Shown here one piece after another: positions 53,033 to 59,997 of a stretch of DNA of 64,000 nt (its first letter is position 1; each line of letters begins with the position of its first letter). The translations under genes and the position numbers were made by a program. The notes under the pieces are model-generated. The model made no database searches. It saw only the letters and a list, made by a program, of their open reading frames with translations, and was not told where the DNA came from. Location: contig DAIRDH010000004.1 in the NCBI GenBank assembly GCA_036796255.1, positions 1 through 64,000 of the forward strand. The letters are read 5' to 3'. This DNA comes from T3Sed10-241 sp036796255. Its GTDB lineage: Bacteria; Bacteroidota; Bacteroidia; Flavobacteriales_D; Cryomorphaceae.

Positions 53033-54059
53033 GCTGTATGATTTTCTTGTTGATGGCCTTCACCAGCCCCGGTCCTTCGTATACGTATCCCGTATATACT
53101 TGCACAAGGCTTGCACCGGCTTCCAGTTTTTCCATGGCATCTTCGGCAGTATGAATACCTCCAACGCCAATTATGGGGAAAGCACCCCCGGACCTTTGGT
53201 GCAGATAGCGAATGACCTCAGTGCTGCGCAACTTTACTGGTTTGCCACTCAACCCTCCGGCACCTATGGCTTCTAAGGTCTCTTTATCGGTTTTCAGGTC
53301 CTTTCGGCCTATCGTGGTGTTCGATGCAATTACTCCATCAATTTTACTGGCAAGCACAATGTCGATGATGTCATCAAGCTGCTCATTGCTCAGGTCGGGG
53401 GCGATTTTTAGCAAGATAGGCTTGTAGCGCGTATGCTTGGCGGCAGCCTCTTTAAGGCTTGTCAGCAATTTGGTCAGTGGCTCCTTTTCTTGCAGTTCGC
53501 GCAGGTTGGGCGTATTGGGCGATGATACATTGACTGCAAAATAGTCTACGACATCATAAAGCGATTCCAAACATTTCAGGTAATCGTCGGTAGCATTTTC
53601 ATTTGGAGTGACCTTGTTTTTACCTATGTTTCCACCTATTACTACACTTGCGTACCGCGACCGAAGTCGCCTTCGCAATTTTTCCACACCCTGGTTGTTA
53701 AATCCCATGCGGTTGATCAGGCCATTGTCTTGCGGAAGCCTGAAGAGTCTTGGCTTGGGGTTGCCCTCCTGGGGTTCAGGTGTCACTGTGCCCACTTCAA
53801 TAAATCCGAACCCCATAAATCCCAGTTGGTTGAAAAGCTTGCCATCCTTATCGAATCCAGCTGCCAGTCCCACGGGATTCTTAAATTTAATACCGAATAC
53901 CTCGCGCTCCAGCTTGGGGTGGTTGGTGGTGTATAGGGTATAAAAAATAGTGCGCACAAAAGGCAGGGCAAACAGAAAGCGAATGAGTCCAAACGTGAAA
54001 TTGTGTGCCTTCTCAGGTGAGAGTTTGAAAAGCAGCGGGCGTATAAGCCTTTTGTACAT
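53016..54059 (-). CDS. pyrD: Dihydroorotate dehydrogenase (quinone)
   Basis: 347 residues from the ATG 54059 (MYKRLIRPLLFKLSPEKAH). Class 2 enzyme of pyrimidine synthesis, membrane associated through its N-terminal helix and linked to the quinone pool. NPVGLAAGFDKDGKLFNQLG region, VGTVTPEPQEGNPKPRLFRL region, NVSSPNTPNLRELQ with the catalytic Ser, ASNTTIGR and GVGGIHTAEDA are intact. A perfect -7 box (TACTTTTG) lies 16 bases upstream. Confidence 0.94.
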   Translation of the reverse strand: MYKRLIRPLLFKLSPEKAHNFTFGLIRFLFALPFVRTIFYTLYTTNHPKLEREVFGIKFKNPVGLAAGFDKDGKLFNQLGFMGFGFIEVGTVTPEPQEGNPKPRLFRLPQDNGLINRMGFNNQGVEKLRRRLRSRYASVVIGGNIGKNKVTPNENATDDYLKCLESLYDVVDYFAVNVSSPNTPNLRELQEKEPLTKLLTSLKEAAAKHTRYKPILLKIAPDLSNEQLDDIIDIVLASKIDGVIASNTTIGRKDLKTDKETLEAIGAGGLSGKPVKLRSTEVIRYLHQRSGGAFPIIGVGGIHTAEDAMEKLEAGASLVQVYTGYVYEGPGLVKAINKKIIQHATNR

Positions 54060-54074
54060 GTGTTTAATTTGTTG

Positions 54075-54082
54075 CAAAAGTA
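54075..54082 (-). promoter_or_regulatory. Bacteroidota -7 box TACTTTTG for pyrD
   Basis: Perfect TAnnTTTG on the minus strand, 16 bases before the pyrD ATG. It also argues against longer in-frame starts upstream. Confidence 0.55.
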
Positions 54083-54262
54083 GGGCTACAGGCTGGTTTG
54101 CCAAAGCTTTTTTCCTCGTCTCCGCTTGTCATATTTATAATAGAAGCTCCACTGAAGGCAGTTAGCGATGGCTCCAATTCTTCGCTATAAAATATATTTA
54201 TATCGACTAAATGACATTTTCATGGGTTCGAATTAAAAATATAACTATCTTCATCATCTGGT

Positions 54263-54682
54263 ATGCAAATCCACGAAGCCACACAATTGCAGCAGCTCGA
54301 TGAGATTGAGCTCATAACAGCTTATTTCATTAGGTTGGAACATGACATTGTGTGGATACGCTACAAAGAAATTAACGAGGAGTTTGATTTGGCTATGGCC
54401 AAAGCACATACCAAGGCTTTGGGACGTCTCACTGCTGGCCAGCCTGTGCATATTATGATTGATTTTCGTGACATTGACATGTCGTTCAGCAATGAAGCAA
54501 GGACACACTTTGCTCAAAACGAGCAACATTCGGCCATAAGGCTTTCACAAGCACTGATACTTTCAAGTCTTGCACACCGTATTGTGGCCAATTTTTACCT
54601 CAAGTTCAACAAGCCCAATTGCCCGGCCCGTATTTTCGGCACGCCCGCAGATGCACTTGACTGGATTGCCAGCTTGAAGTAG
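54263..54682 (+). CDS. STAS/SEC14-type (DUF7793-like) protein
   Basis: 139 residues. IVWIRYKEINEEFDLAMA, VHIMIDFRDI, SQALILSSLAHRIVANFYLK and ARIFGTPADALDWI match the small SpoIIAA-like STAS/SEC14 family common in Bacteroidota. Function unknown; possibly a regulatory or ligand-binding module. Soluble, with no signal peptide. Confidence 0.75.
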   Translation: MQIHEATQLQQLDEIELITAYFIRLEHDIVWIRYKEINEEFDLAMAKAHTKALGRLTAGQPVHIMIDFRDIDMSFSNEARTHFAQNEQHSAIRLSQALILSSLAHRIVANFYLKFNKPNCPARIFGTPADALDWIASLK

Positions 54683-54756
54683 CCTTCTGTGGCCGGTATT
54701 GATAAGCTCATCAATAAGCTTTATGGCATTTTCACGGTCATTGCTCTAACAAAGCC

Positions 54757-54764
54757 TATCTTTG
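54757..54764 (+). promoter_or_regulatory. Bacteroidota -7 box TATCTTTG of sod
   Basis: Perfect TAnnTTTG 34 bases upstream of the superoxide dismutase ATG; the closest TTG is 13 bases away. Confidence 0.5.
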
Positions 54765-54798
54765 AACGAACGTAATTATAAACCTAAAAACTAATATA

Positions 54799-55410
54799 AT
54801 GTCATTTAAACTTCCCGAACTCCCCTACGCGTACAATGCGTTAGAGCCACATATTGATGCCAAAACTATGGAAATCCACCATGGAAAGCACCATGCCGGC
54901 TACACCAGTAAATTGAACGATGCTATTGATGGCACACCACACTCAGGCAAATCTATTGAGGAAATCCTCAGTATGGTTGATCAACTCAGTGCGGGTGTGC
55001 GCAACAATGGTGGAGGATTTTACAACCACAGTCTTTTCTGGTCAGTGATGGGCCCCAATAAGGGTGGCAATCCTTCCGGAAAATTGGCTGAAGCCATTGA
55101 AAACGATCTTGGAGGTTTTGATGCCTTCAAAGAAAAATTTGCAAATGCCGCGGCAACTCAGTTTGGTTCAGGATGGGCATGGCTTCTTGTTGGAGCAGAT
55201 GGCAAGTTGCATGTGAGCAGCACCCCCAATCAGGACAATCCGCTCATGCCTGTAGCAGCCGTAAAAGGAACACCTATTCTCGGATTGGATGTGTGGGAGC
55301 ATGCGTACTACCTCAATTATCAAAACCGCCGTCCCGACTATATTTCAGCGTTCTGGAATGTAGTAAATTGGGATAAAGTTTCTGAAAACTACGAAAAAGC
55401 AACTGCATAA
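54799..55410 (+). CDS. Superoxide dismutase (Fe/Mn family)
   Basis: 203 residues. FKLPELPYAYNALEPHID start, first His ligand in MEIHHGKHHAGY, second in FYNHSLFWSVM, DVWEHAYYLNYQNRRPDY with Asp and His ligands, GSGWAWLLV. Both Fe and Mn forms share this; the metal cannot be read with certainty. Cytosolic. It is followed by a strong terminator. Confidence 0.95.
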   Translation: MSFKLPELPYAYNALEPHIDAKTMEIHHGKHHAGYTSKLNDAIDGTPHSGKSIEEILSMVDQLSAGVRNNGGGFYNHSLFWSVMGPNKGGNPSGKLAEAIENDLGGFDAFKEKFANAAATQFGSGWAWLLVGADGKLHVSSTPNQDNPLMPVAAVKGTPILGLDVWEHAYYLNYQNRRPDYISAFWNVVNWDKVSENYEKATA

Positions 55411-55437
55411 CCTGCACCCAAGCTACAATACAGCACT

Positions 55438-55476
55438 GAAAAGCTGCCCTCGTTGGGGTAGCTTTTCTTTTTTTCA
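55438..55476 (+). terminator. Intrinsic terminator of sod
   Basis: GAAAAGCTGCCC, loop TCGTT, GGGGTAGCTTTTC, 12 pairs with one wobble, then TTTTTTT. Confidence 0.9.
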
Positions 55477-55495
55477 GGATTCAATGCTTAAGCCC

Positions 55496-55503
55496 TACTT
55501 TTG
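55496..55503 (+). promoter_or_regulatory. Bacteroidota -7 box TACTTTTG of smpB
   Basis: Perfect TAnnTTTG whose end is seven bases before the smpB ATG at 55510, so the mRNA would be almost leaderless. Confidence 0.5.
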
Positions 55504-55509
55504 TGCCCG

Positions 55510-55959
55510 ATGAGTAAAGACGTCAACATAAAGAATAAAAAAGCGAATTTCCTCTACGAACTGGTAGACAAATACACTGCGGGCATTCAACTGACCGGTG
55601 GTGAAATCAAATCTATCCGTGCTGGCAAAGCCAGTATTATGGAGGCCTATTGTTTCTTAAAAAGGCAAGAGCTTTGGATCAAAGGCATGCACATAAGCCC
55701 ATATTTGCCTGCAAGCTACAATAATGTACCCCCTACACGCGACCGCAAGCTGCTGCTCAACCGTTCAGAAATAGAGAAAATTGAAAAGCAACTCAAAAAC
55801 AAAGGGCTTACCATTATACCACTGAAAGTTTTTCTCTCTCAAAGCGGCTATGCCAAGCTGGATATCGCCGTGGCCCGCGGTAAGAAGATGCACGACAAGC
55901 GTGACGACCTGAAGGAAAAAGATGACAAGCGGGCTATGGACCGGGCGATGAAACATTAA
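55510..55959 (+). CDS. smpB: SsrA-binding protein SmpB
   Basis: 149 residues. Partner of tmRNA in rescuing stalled ribosomes. NKKANFLYELVDKYTAGIQL in part, GGEIKSIRAGKASIMEAY, HISPY, RDRKLLLN and the C-terminal basic tail KKMHDKRDDLKEKDDKRAMD in part are typical. The ATG at 55510 is used rather than the upstream TTG because of the adjacent -7 box. No tmRNA gene is visible in the window. Confidence 0.95.
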   Translation: MSKDVNIKNKKANFLYELVDKYTAGIQLTGGEIKSIRAGKASIMEAYCFLKRQELWIKGMHISPYLPASYNNVPPTRDRKLLLNRSEIEKIEKQLKNKGLTIIPLKVFLSQSGYAKLDIAVARGKKMHDKRDDLKEKDDKRAMDRAMKH

Positions 55960-55970
55960 ATTCGATAGGG

Positions 55971-56561
55971 CTAAGCCAAGATTTTCAGCAGTCGACTGTA
56001 GTAGCGGTGCATCAATGCGTCAGGGCCATCAACTTCCGCATCCCACTTATTGTCGAGCTCATTGAAAATCATCAAATCGCTTAGTTTGGCTTCCGGATCG
56101 GGGTTCATTTTCCCAAATTGTTGCTCGTAAGCTTCGCAAAACTGCTGCGCAAATGCTTCGCATATTCTTTCCCAATCCTGATACAAGCTGATTGATAGCC
56201 TCGGATCCGTGCTATTCGCCAGCTTTTGCTTTATGCGCGCCTCATAGGCATTGTAACGCTCCACGACCGCTGCGAGCTGAACTGCTCCATGAGAGTCCGA
56301 TCGGCCTTTTATTCGTTCACTGCTTTGATCTTGTTCACTTTCCGGAGTTCCGTTTTTCAAAAACTCTAGCTGCAGGGTCTCTGCGGCCTCTGCTAACTCC
56401 ATCAATCTCTTTCTGCGAATGGATGAGAGCTTGGGGATAAATGCCCGGCGCATGAAATAGGTGTTCAGCTCAAAGAGGGCATCTTCAAAATGCTCCATCA
56501 CGGTCTCTGCGTCATCATTTTCAGCTGCTCCGATGGTGATCAATGCCATTTGCTCAGTCAT
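55971..56561 (-). CDS. Hypothetical helical protein
   Basis: 196 residues from MTEQMALITIGAAENDD. Almost wholly helical and charged (ETVMEHFEDALFELNTYFMR, IRRKRLMELAEAAETLQLEF, LYQDWERICEAFAQQFCEAY). No domain recognised; no signal peptide. Converges with smpB with 11 bases between stops. A perfect -7 box is upstream. Coding status rests on length and promoter. Confidence 0.6.
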   Translation of the reverse strand: MTEQMALITIGAAENDDAETVMEHFEDALFELNTYFMRRAFIPKLSSIRRKRLMELAEAAETLQLEFLKNGTPESEQDQSSERIKGRSDSHGAVQLAAVVERYNAYEARIKQKLANSTDPRLSISLYQDWERICEAFAQQFCEAYEQQFGKMNPDPEAKLSDLMIFNELDNKWDAEVDGPDALMHRYYSRLLKILA

Positions 56562-56627
56562 TTTTCTCTGCTTTGGTGGTATCGGGCACGCCAATTCGGC
56601 TTATTGTTTTGAAGGAATTTTAAAAGA

Positions 56628-56635
56628 CAAAGCTA
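56628..56635 (-). promoter_or_regulatory. Bacteroidota -7 box TAGCTTTG
   Basis: Perfect TAnnTTTG on the minus strand, 67 bases upstream of the hypothetical gene's ATG (56561). Confidence 0.4.
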
Positions 56636-56701
56636 AAAAATGAATAGCCCTTGAGATGGTGTGAATGCATATTTAGCTACTTTCATGCTCTAAATTGATC
56701 T

Positions 56702-57457
56702 ATGTGTAAAGTTGAAAAATCTTTTGGTTTTTTCCCCCAACGGATAATTGCTAAGAATTTGTTTCTAAGTACTGTTATTGTGCTATCATCCCTGTTGACC
56801 GCCCAGAAAGCTCAAAGTCAGGCCGCATTGCTTGTTTTAATATTCGGAGATAAAGTAGCTTCTGAGAAGTTCCATTTAAGCATCGACGGCGGACTCAACT
56901 TCGCAAGGATGGAAGGCGTGGGCGACAGTGAGGCCATGGCTGGCTTGCACTTTGGTCTGGGTACATTTACCAAACTGAATGAGCGGTGGGTAATTAATGC
57001 TGAATTTAAACCTGTTTCATTGCGCAACCAAACTGATGTAATCCCTATCAACCCCATCGCTGACTTCATACCCGGTGCGCGCACCGACATTCGAACCAAC
57101 TATATAGACATACCCGTGCTGGCCAGATACTACTACGCTAAACGATTTTACGCTGCAGCCGGGGCTCAAATAAGCTTCTTAACGATGGCAGAGCAAGAGA
57201 CAACCGGGCTTTTGCCATCAGGCGCTGAAGCCACCGTGATAAAGTCTGAGAAGTCTTCATTCAGCAATGTTCACTTCGCCATTCCTTTCGAATTGGGCTG
57301 GGTGGTTCAGGACACACAAAATGGTCAAGGCATAGACCTTCGCATCAGGTATGCTCAAGGTGTTTCTGATATATTTGCCAAAGATTATGGCGAAGGGAGA
57401 GGTGGTTTGCTCCAAGTATTGCTCACCTTCCCATTTGTGAAAACGGCTGAGCAATAA
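56702..57457 (+). CDS. Outer membrane beta-barrel protein (PorT-like)
   Basis: 251 residues. N-terminal signal anchor (NLFLSTVIVLSSLLTAQKAQS, ends only), then alternating strands of a small barrel (FHLSIDGGLNFARMEG, MAGLHFGLGTFTKLNERWVINAEF in part, YIDIPVLARYYY, FYAAAGAQISF). The final strand ends in Phe-Val-Lys-Thr-Ala-Glu-Gln, not the typical terminal aromatic. Similar to Bacteroidota PorT/porin-family proteins; specific role unknown. Confidence 0.7.
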   Translation: MCKVEKSFGFFPQRIIAKNLFLSTVIVLSSLLTAQKAQSQAALLVLIFGDKVASEKFHLSIDGGLNFARMEGVGDSEAMAGLHFGLGTFTKLNERWVINAEFKPVSLRNQTDVIPINPIADFIPGARTDIRTNYIDIPVLARYYYAKRFYAAAGAQISFLTMAEQETTGLLPSGAEATVIKSEKSSFSNVHFAIPFELGWVVQDTQNGQGIDLRIRYAQGVSDIFAKDYGEGRGGLLQVLLTFPFVKTAEQ

Positions 57458-57595
57458 GACCTTAAATATTCAATACTCTCGAAATTTATCACGTAGAATA
57501 TCTTCAGGCCACTCACGGTTTCGAGATAAGCCTGAAAAGTGCTAGTTTCAAGCCTGAATCTTAACCCTTGACAGTTAAAATAAACCTGCAGCCTT

Positions 57596-57829
57596 ATGGT
57601 AACTTCCTTCTTCGCCCTTGTGATACTTGCTGTGGTAGCAGCCCTATGGATTTGGGCAGTAATTGACATACTACGCACCAAATTTGCTTCTCCCAACACG
57701 ACCCTCCTGATGATTATCCTTGTTCTTTTCTTTCCAGTAGCTGGTTCTATCATTTACTTTTTAATTCGCCGCAATTTTATAAAGGAAAAAGGTCCCAGAT
57801 TCAATCCTAAGTTCAGTCCCCGAGACTGA
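57596..57829 (+). CDS. PLDc_N small membrane protein
   Basis: 77 residues with two TM helices. FALVILAVVAALWIWAVIDI in part and LLMIILVLFFPVAGSIIYFL with the intervening DILRTKF match the phospholipase D nuclease N-terminal (PLDc_N) motif found as a stand-alone protein in many Bacteroidota. There is no catalytic PLD domain. Function unknown. Confidence 0.8.
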   Translation: MVTSFFALVILAVVAALWIWAVIDILRTKFASPNTTLLMIILVLFFPVAGSIIYFLIRRNFIKEKGPRFNPKFSPRD

Positions 57830-58000
57830 TTCAGGTTTTAAAAAAACGCTTTTACCTTCTCATAATAAATCTATTATATTGTTCTGCAAGACATCGGATT
57901 CGACAAACTTTTTTCATTTACCGAAAAATGCTGAATATTTTATTGCTTTCCGGGCTTATTCGTAATTCCAAAAGTCAATTTTCAGCTTAGATTGAACACC

Positions 58001-58234
58001 ATGAAAAACATTCATTACAAACGCTGGCTGATATTCGCGCCTGTAGGACTCGTGCTCACCGGCTTTGGACTTTGCCTTGTTGCGGAGGCAGCCATCTTGA
58101 AGTTCAAAGGAGCACCTACCCTTGACTGGGTGCTTTACGGTACCATAGCACTGGTGGTGTTCAATTCAGGACTTTCCTTCTTTGGCACCGCCGTGGTAGA
58201 GCGTATTCGATATTTATCCCAAGACAAAAAATGA
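58001..58234 (+). CDS. Small two-TM membrane protein
   Basis: 77 residues from MKNIHYKRWLIF, with two hydrophobic helices (about 8-32 and 46-65) joined by FKGAPTLDWVLYG. No family recognised; the layout is typical of small Bacteroidota membrane proteins. It ends seven to sixteen bases before the next gene, so they may be co-transcribed. Confidence 0.7.
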   Translation: MKNIHYKRWLIFAPVGLVLTGFGLCLVAEAAILKFKGAPTLDWVLYGTIALVVFNSGLSFFGTAVVERIRYLSQDKK

Positions 58235-58249
58235 ATTAATATTAAAAAA

Positions 58250-58717
58250 TTGATTGGTAAACACATAGTCTTTTTAACCGCCAGCCTTATTTTTATTTCA
58301 AGCGCCATTCAGGCCCAGGAGCACAATGAGCATTACAATGATTCCCTTGCCAAAGCGCTGGGTGCTGACGACTACGGGATGAAGTCGTATGTACTGGTGA
58401 TGCTCAAAACGGGTGAAAACAAGACCACTGACAAGGGTTTTGTAGATAGTTGCTTTACAGGCCATATGGCCAATATCAATCGGCTTGTGAAGGATGGGAG
58501 CCTCGTGGTGGCAGGGCCTTTAGGCAAAAATGAGCAAAGCTACAGGGGCATATTCATATTCGATGTGGATGATATTGAGGAGGCCAAAGCTCTCTTGCAG
58601 ACCGACCCGGCTGTGAGCGGTGGCTTGCTTGATGCGGACTTCCTGCCTTGGTATGGCTCGGCGGCACTTCCGATGTATCTTGAGGAATCTGATCAAATAT
58701 GGAAACTTAAGCCCTGA
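58250..58717 (+). CDS. Exported YciI-like protein with non-ATG start
   Basis: 155 residues. A signal peptide (VFLTASLIFISSAIQAQ) precedes a YciI/DGPF-type ferredoxin-like domain (KSYVLVMLKTGENKTTDKGF region, HMANINRLVKDGSLVVAGPLG region, GIFIFDVDDIEEAKALLQTDP in part). No ATG is available: the frame opens with ATT-AAT-ATT-AAA-AAA-TTG right after the preceding stop. ATT at 58241 would give MKKLIGKH, the usual start of such signals; TTG 58250 is the conventional choice. YciI family enzymes are poorly characterised. Confidence 0.75.
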   Translation: MIGKHIVFLTASLIFISSAIQAQEHNEHYNDSLAKALGADDYGMKSYVLVMLKTGENKTTDKGFVDSCFTGHMANINRLVKDGSLVVAGPLGKNEQSYRGIFIFDVDDIEEAKALLQTDPAVSGGLLDADFLPWYGSAALPMYLEESDQIWKLKP

Positions 58718-58774
58718 ATGCCCGCCCGCGCATCTACTCTTTCCGAATAAAACAGCTGCATTGGCATAAGCTGC

Positions 58775-58782
58775 TACCTTTG
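58775..58782 (+). promoter_or_regulatory. Bacteroidota -7 box TACCTTTG
   Basis: Perfect TAnnTTTG, 16 bases before the rlmI-like ATG at 58799; closest TTG 11 bases upstream. Confidence 0.5.
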
Positions 58783-58798
58783 CGGAAAATATCAGCAC

Positions 58799-59974
58799 AT
58801 GTCCTACCTTACTTTAAAGCTCAAGCCCAAGAAAGAAATCAGCATCGAACGTCGCCACCCATGGGTGTTTTCAGGTGCGCTTAGCGGTGATGCTGGTAAA
58901 TTAAAAGAAGGCGATTATGTGCACCTTGCTGACAGCACGGGCAAGGTATTGGCTACCGGGCACTTTGGGGCAGGAAGCATAGCAATGCGCATTCTTGAGT
59001 TTGCAGAAATTCAGATTGATAAAGCCCTTTACCTGCGCAAGTTTGAGCGTGCCCGCGAAGTGCGAACTGCACTCGGCTTGCCAAGCAATGAAACCACAGG
59101 CTACAGATTGATTCATGGTGAAGGTGATGGATTGCCAGGTTTGATCATCGATATTTACGATAAAGTGGCTGTAGTGCAGGCGCACAGTGGCGGAATGCAA
59201 AAGGATGCAGGCCTCATTGAAGAAGCGCTCCGCGAATGCTTTGGCGATGCCATGGAGCAGGTGGTCTTTAAGCATGCGGGATCCAAAAATGAACAAGCTG
59301 TCGAAGTAAACGCTGAATCTCAGTCAGAAACTATTTTCATGGAAAATGGCTACAAGTTCATTAGCAATTGGGTAAGCGGACAAAAAACAGGTTTCTTCCT
59401 CGATCAGCGCGACAACAGGCAACTCATTGGCAATTATGCCAAAGGCAGAAAAGTGTTGAATGCCTTTTGCTACACGGGCGGCTTTAGCGTTTACGCCCTG
59501 GGTGCTGGAGCGCAGGAGGTTCACTCCCTCGACAGCAGCAATAAAGCGCTGGCGCTTGTGGAGAACCACCTCAAGCTGAACGGCATGGATGGATTAAACC
59601 ACCAGAACATCAGCGCCGATGCCATTAAGTACCTTGGAGGCGAAGAAGCCGCTGAAGCAGGGTACGACCTCCTAGTACTCGACCCGCCCGCTTTTGCAAA
59701 GCACCGCTCAGCGAGGCATGCAGCGGTGCAAGCATACAAGCGGCTCAATCTAAGGGCTTTCGAAATAGCCGCCAAAGGTAGTGTTGTTTTTACTTTCAGC
59801 TGCTCGCAGGTGGTCAGCACGGAGCTTTTCGATCACACCATTGCAGCTGCGGCTATGGAAAGCGGGCGCAACATCCGCATTTTGCACCACCTGCATCAAT
59901 GTGCTGACCATCCTGTAAGCATTTACCACCCTGAGGGCGAGTACCTGAAAGGATTGGTGCTGTACGTTGAGTAG
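58799..59974 (+). CDS. Class I rRNA methyltransferase, RlmI-like
   Basis: 391 residues. An N-terminal PUA domain (YLTLKLKPKKEISIERRHPW and VFSGALSG) precedes a SAM-dependent RNA methyltransferase: TGFFLDQRDNRQLI, VLNAFCYTGGFSVYALGAGA in part, DLLVLDPPAFAKHR, FTFSCSQVVS. RlmI makes m5C1962 in 23S rRNA in E. coli; the layout agrees, but the target cannot be inferred from sequence. Single gene with its own -7 box. Confidence 0.9.
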   Translation: MSYLTLKLKPKKEISIERRHPWVFSGALSGDAGKLKEGDYVHLADSTGKVLATGHFGAGSIAMRILEFAEIQIDKALYLRKFERAREVRTALGLPSNETTGYRLIHGEGDGLPGLIIDIYDKVAVVQAHSGGMQKDAGLIEEALRECFGDAMEQVVFKHAGSKNEQAVEVNAESQSETIFMENGYKFISNWVSGQKTGFFLDQRDNRQLIGNYAKGRKVLNAFCYTGGFSVYALGAGAQEVHSLDSSNKALALVENHLKLNGMDGLNHQNISADAIKYLGGEEAAEAGYDLLVLDPPAFAKHRSARHAAVQAYKRLNLRAFEIAAKGSVVFTFSCSQVVSTELFDHTIAAAAMESGRNIRILHHLHQCADHPVSIYHPEGEYLKGLVLYVE

Positions 59975-59997
59975 TACTGCAATTTATTCCGTCATAA

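Noticed and set aside
54200..54262. GGGTTCGAATT as a possible tRNA T-arm
   Set aside because: No cloverleaf or acceptor stem can be built around it.
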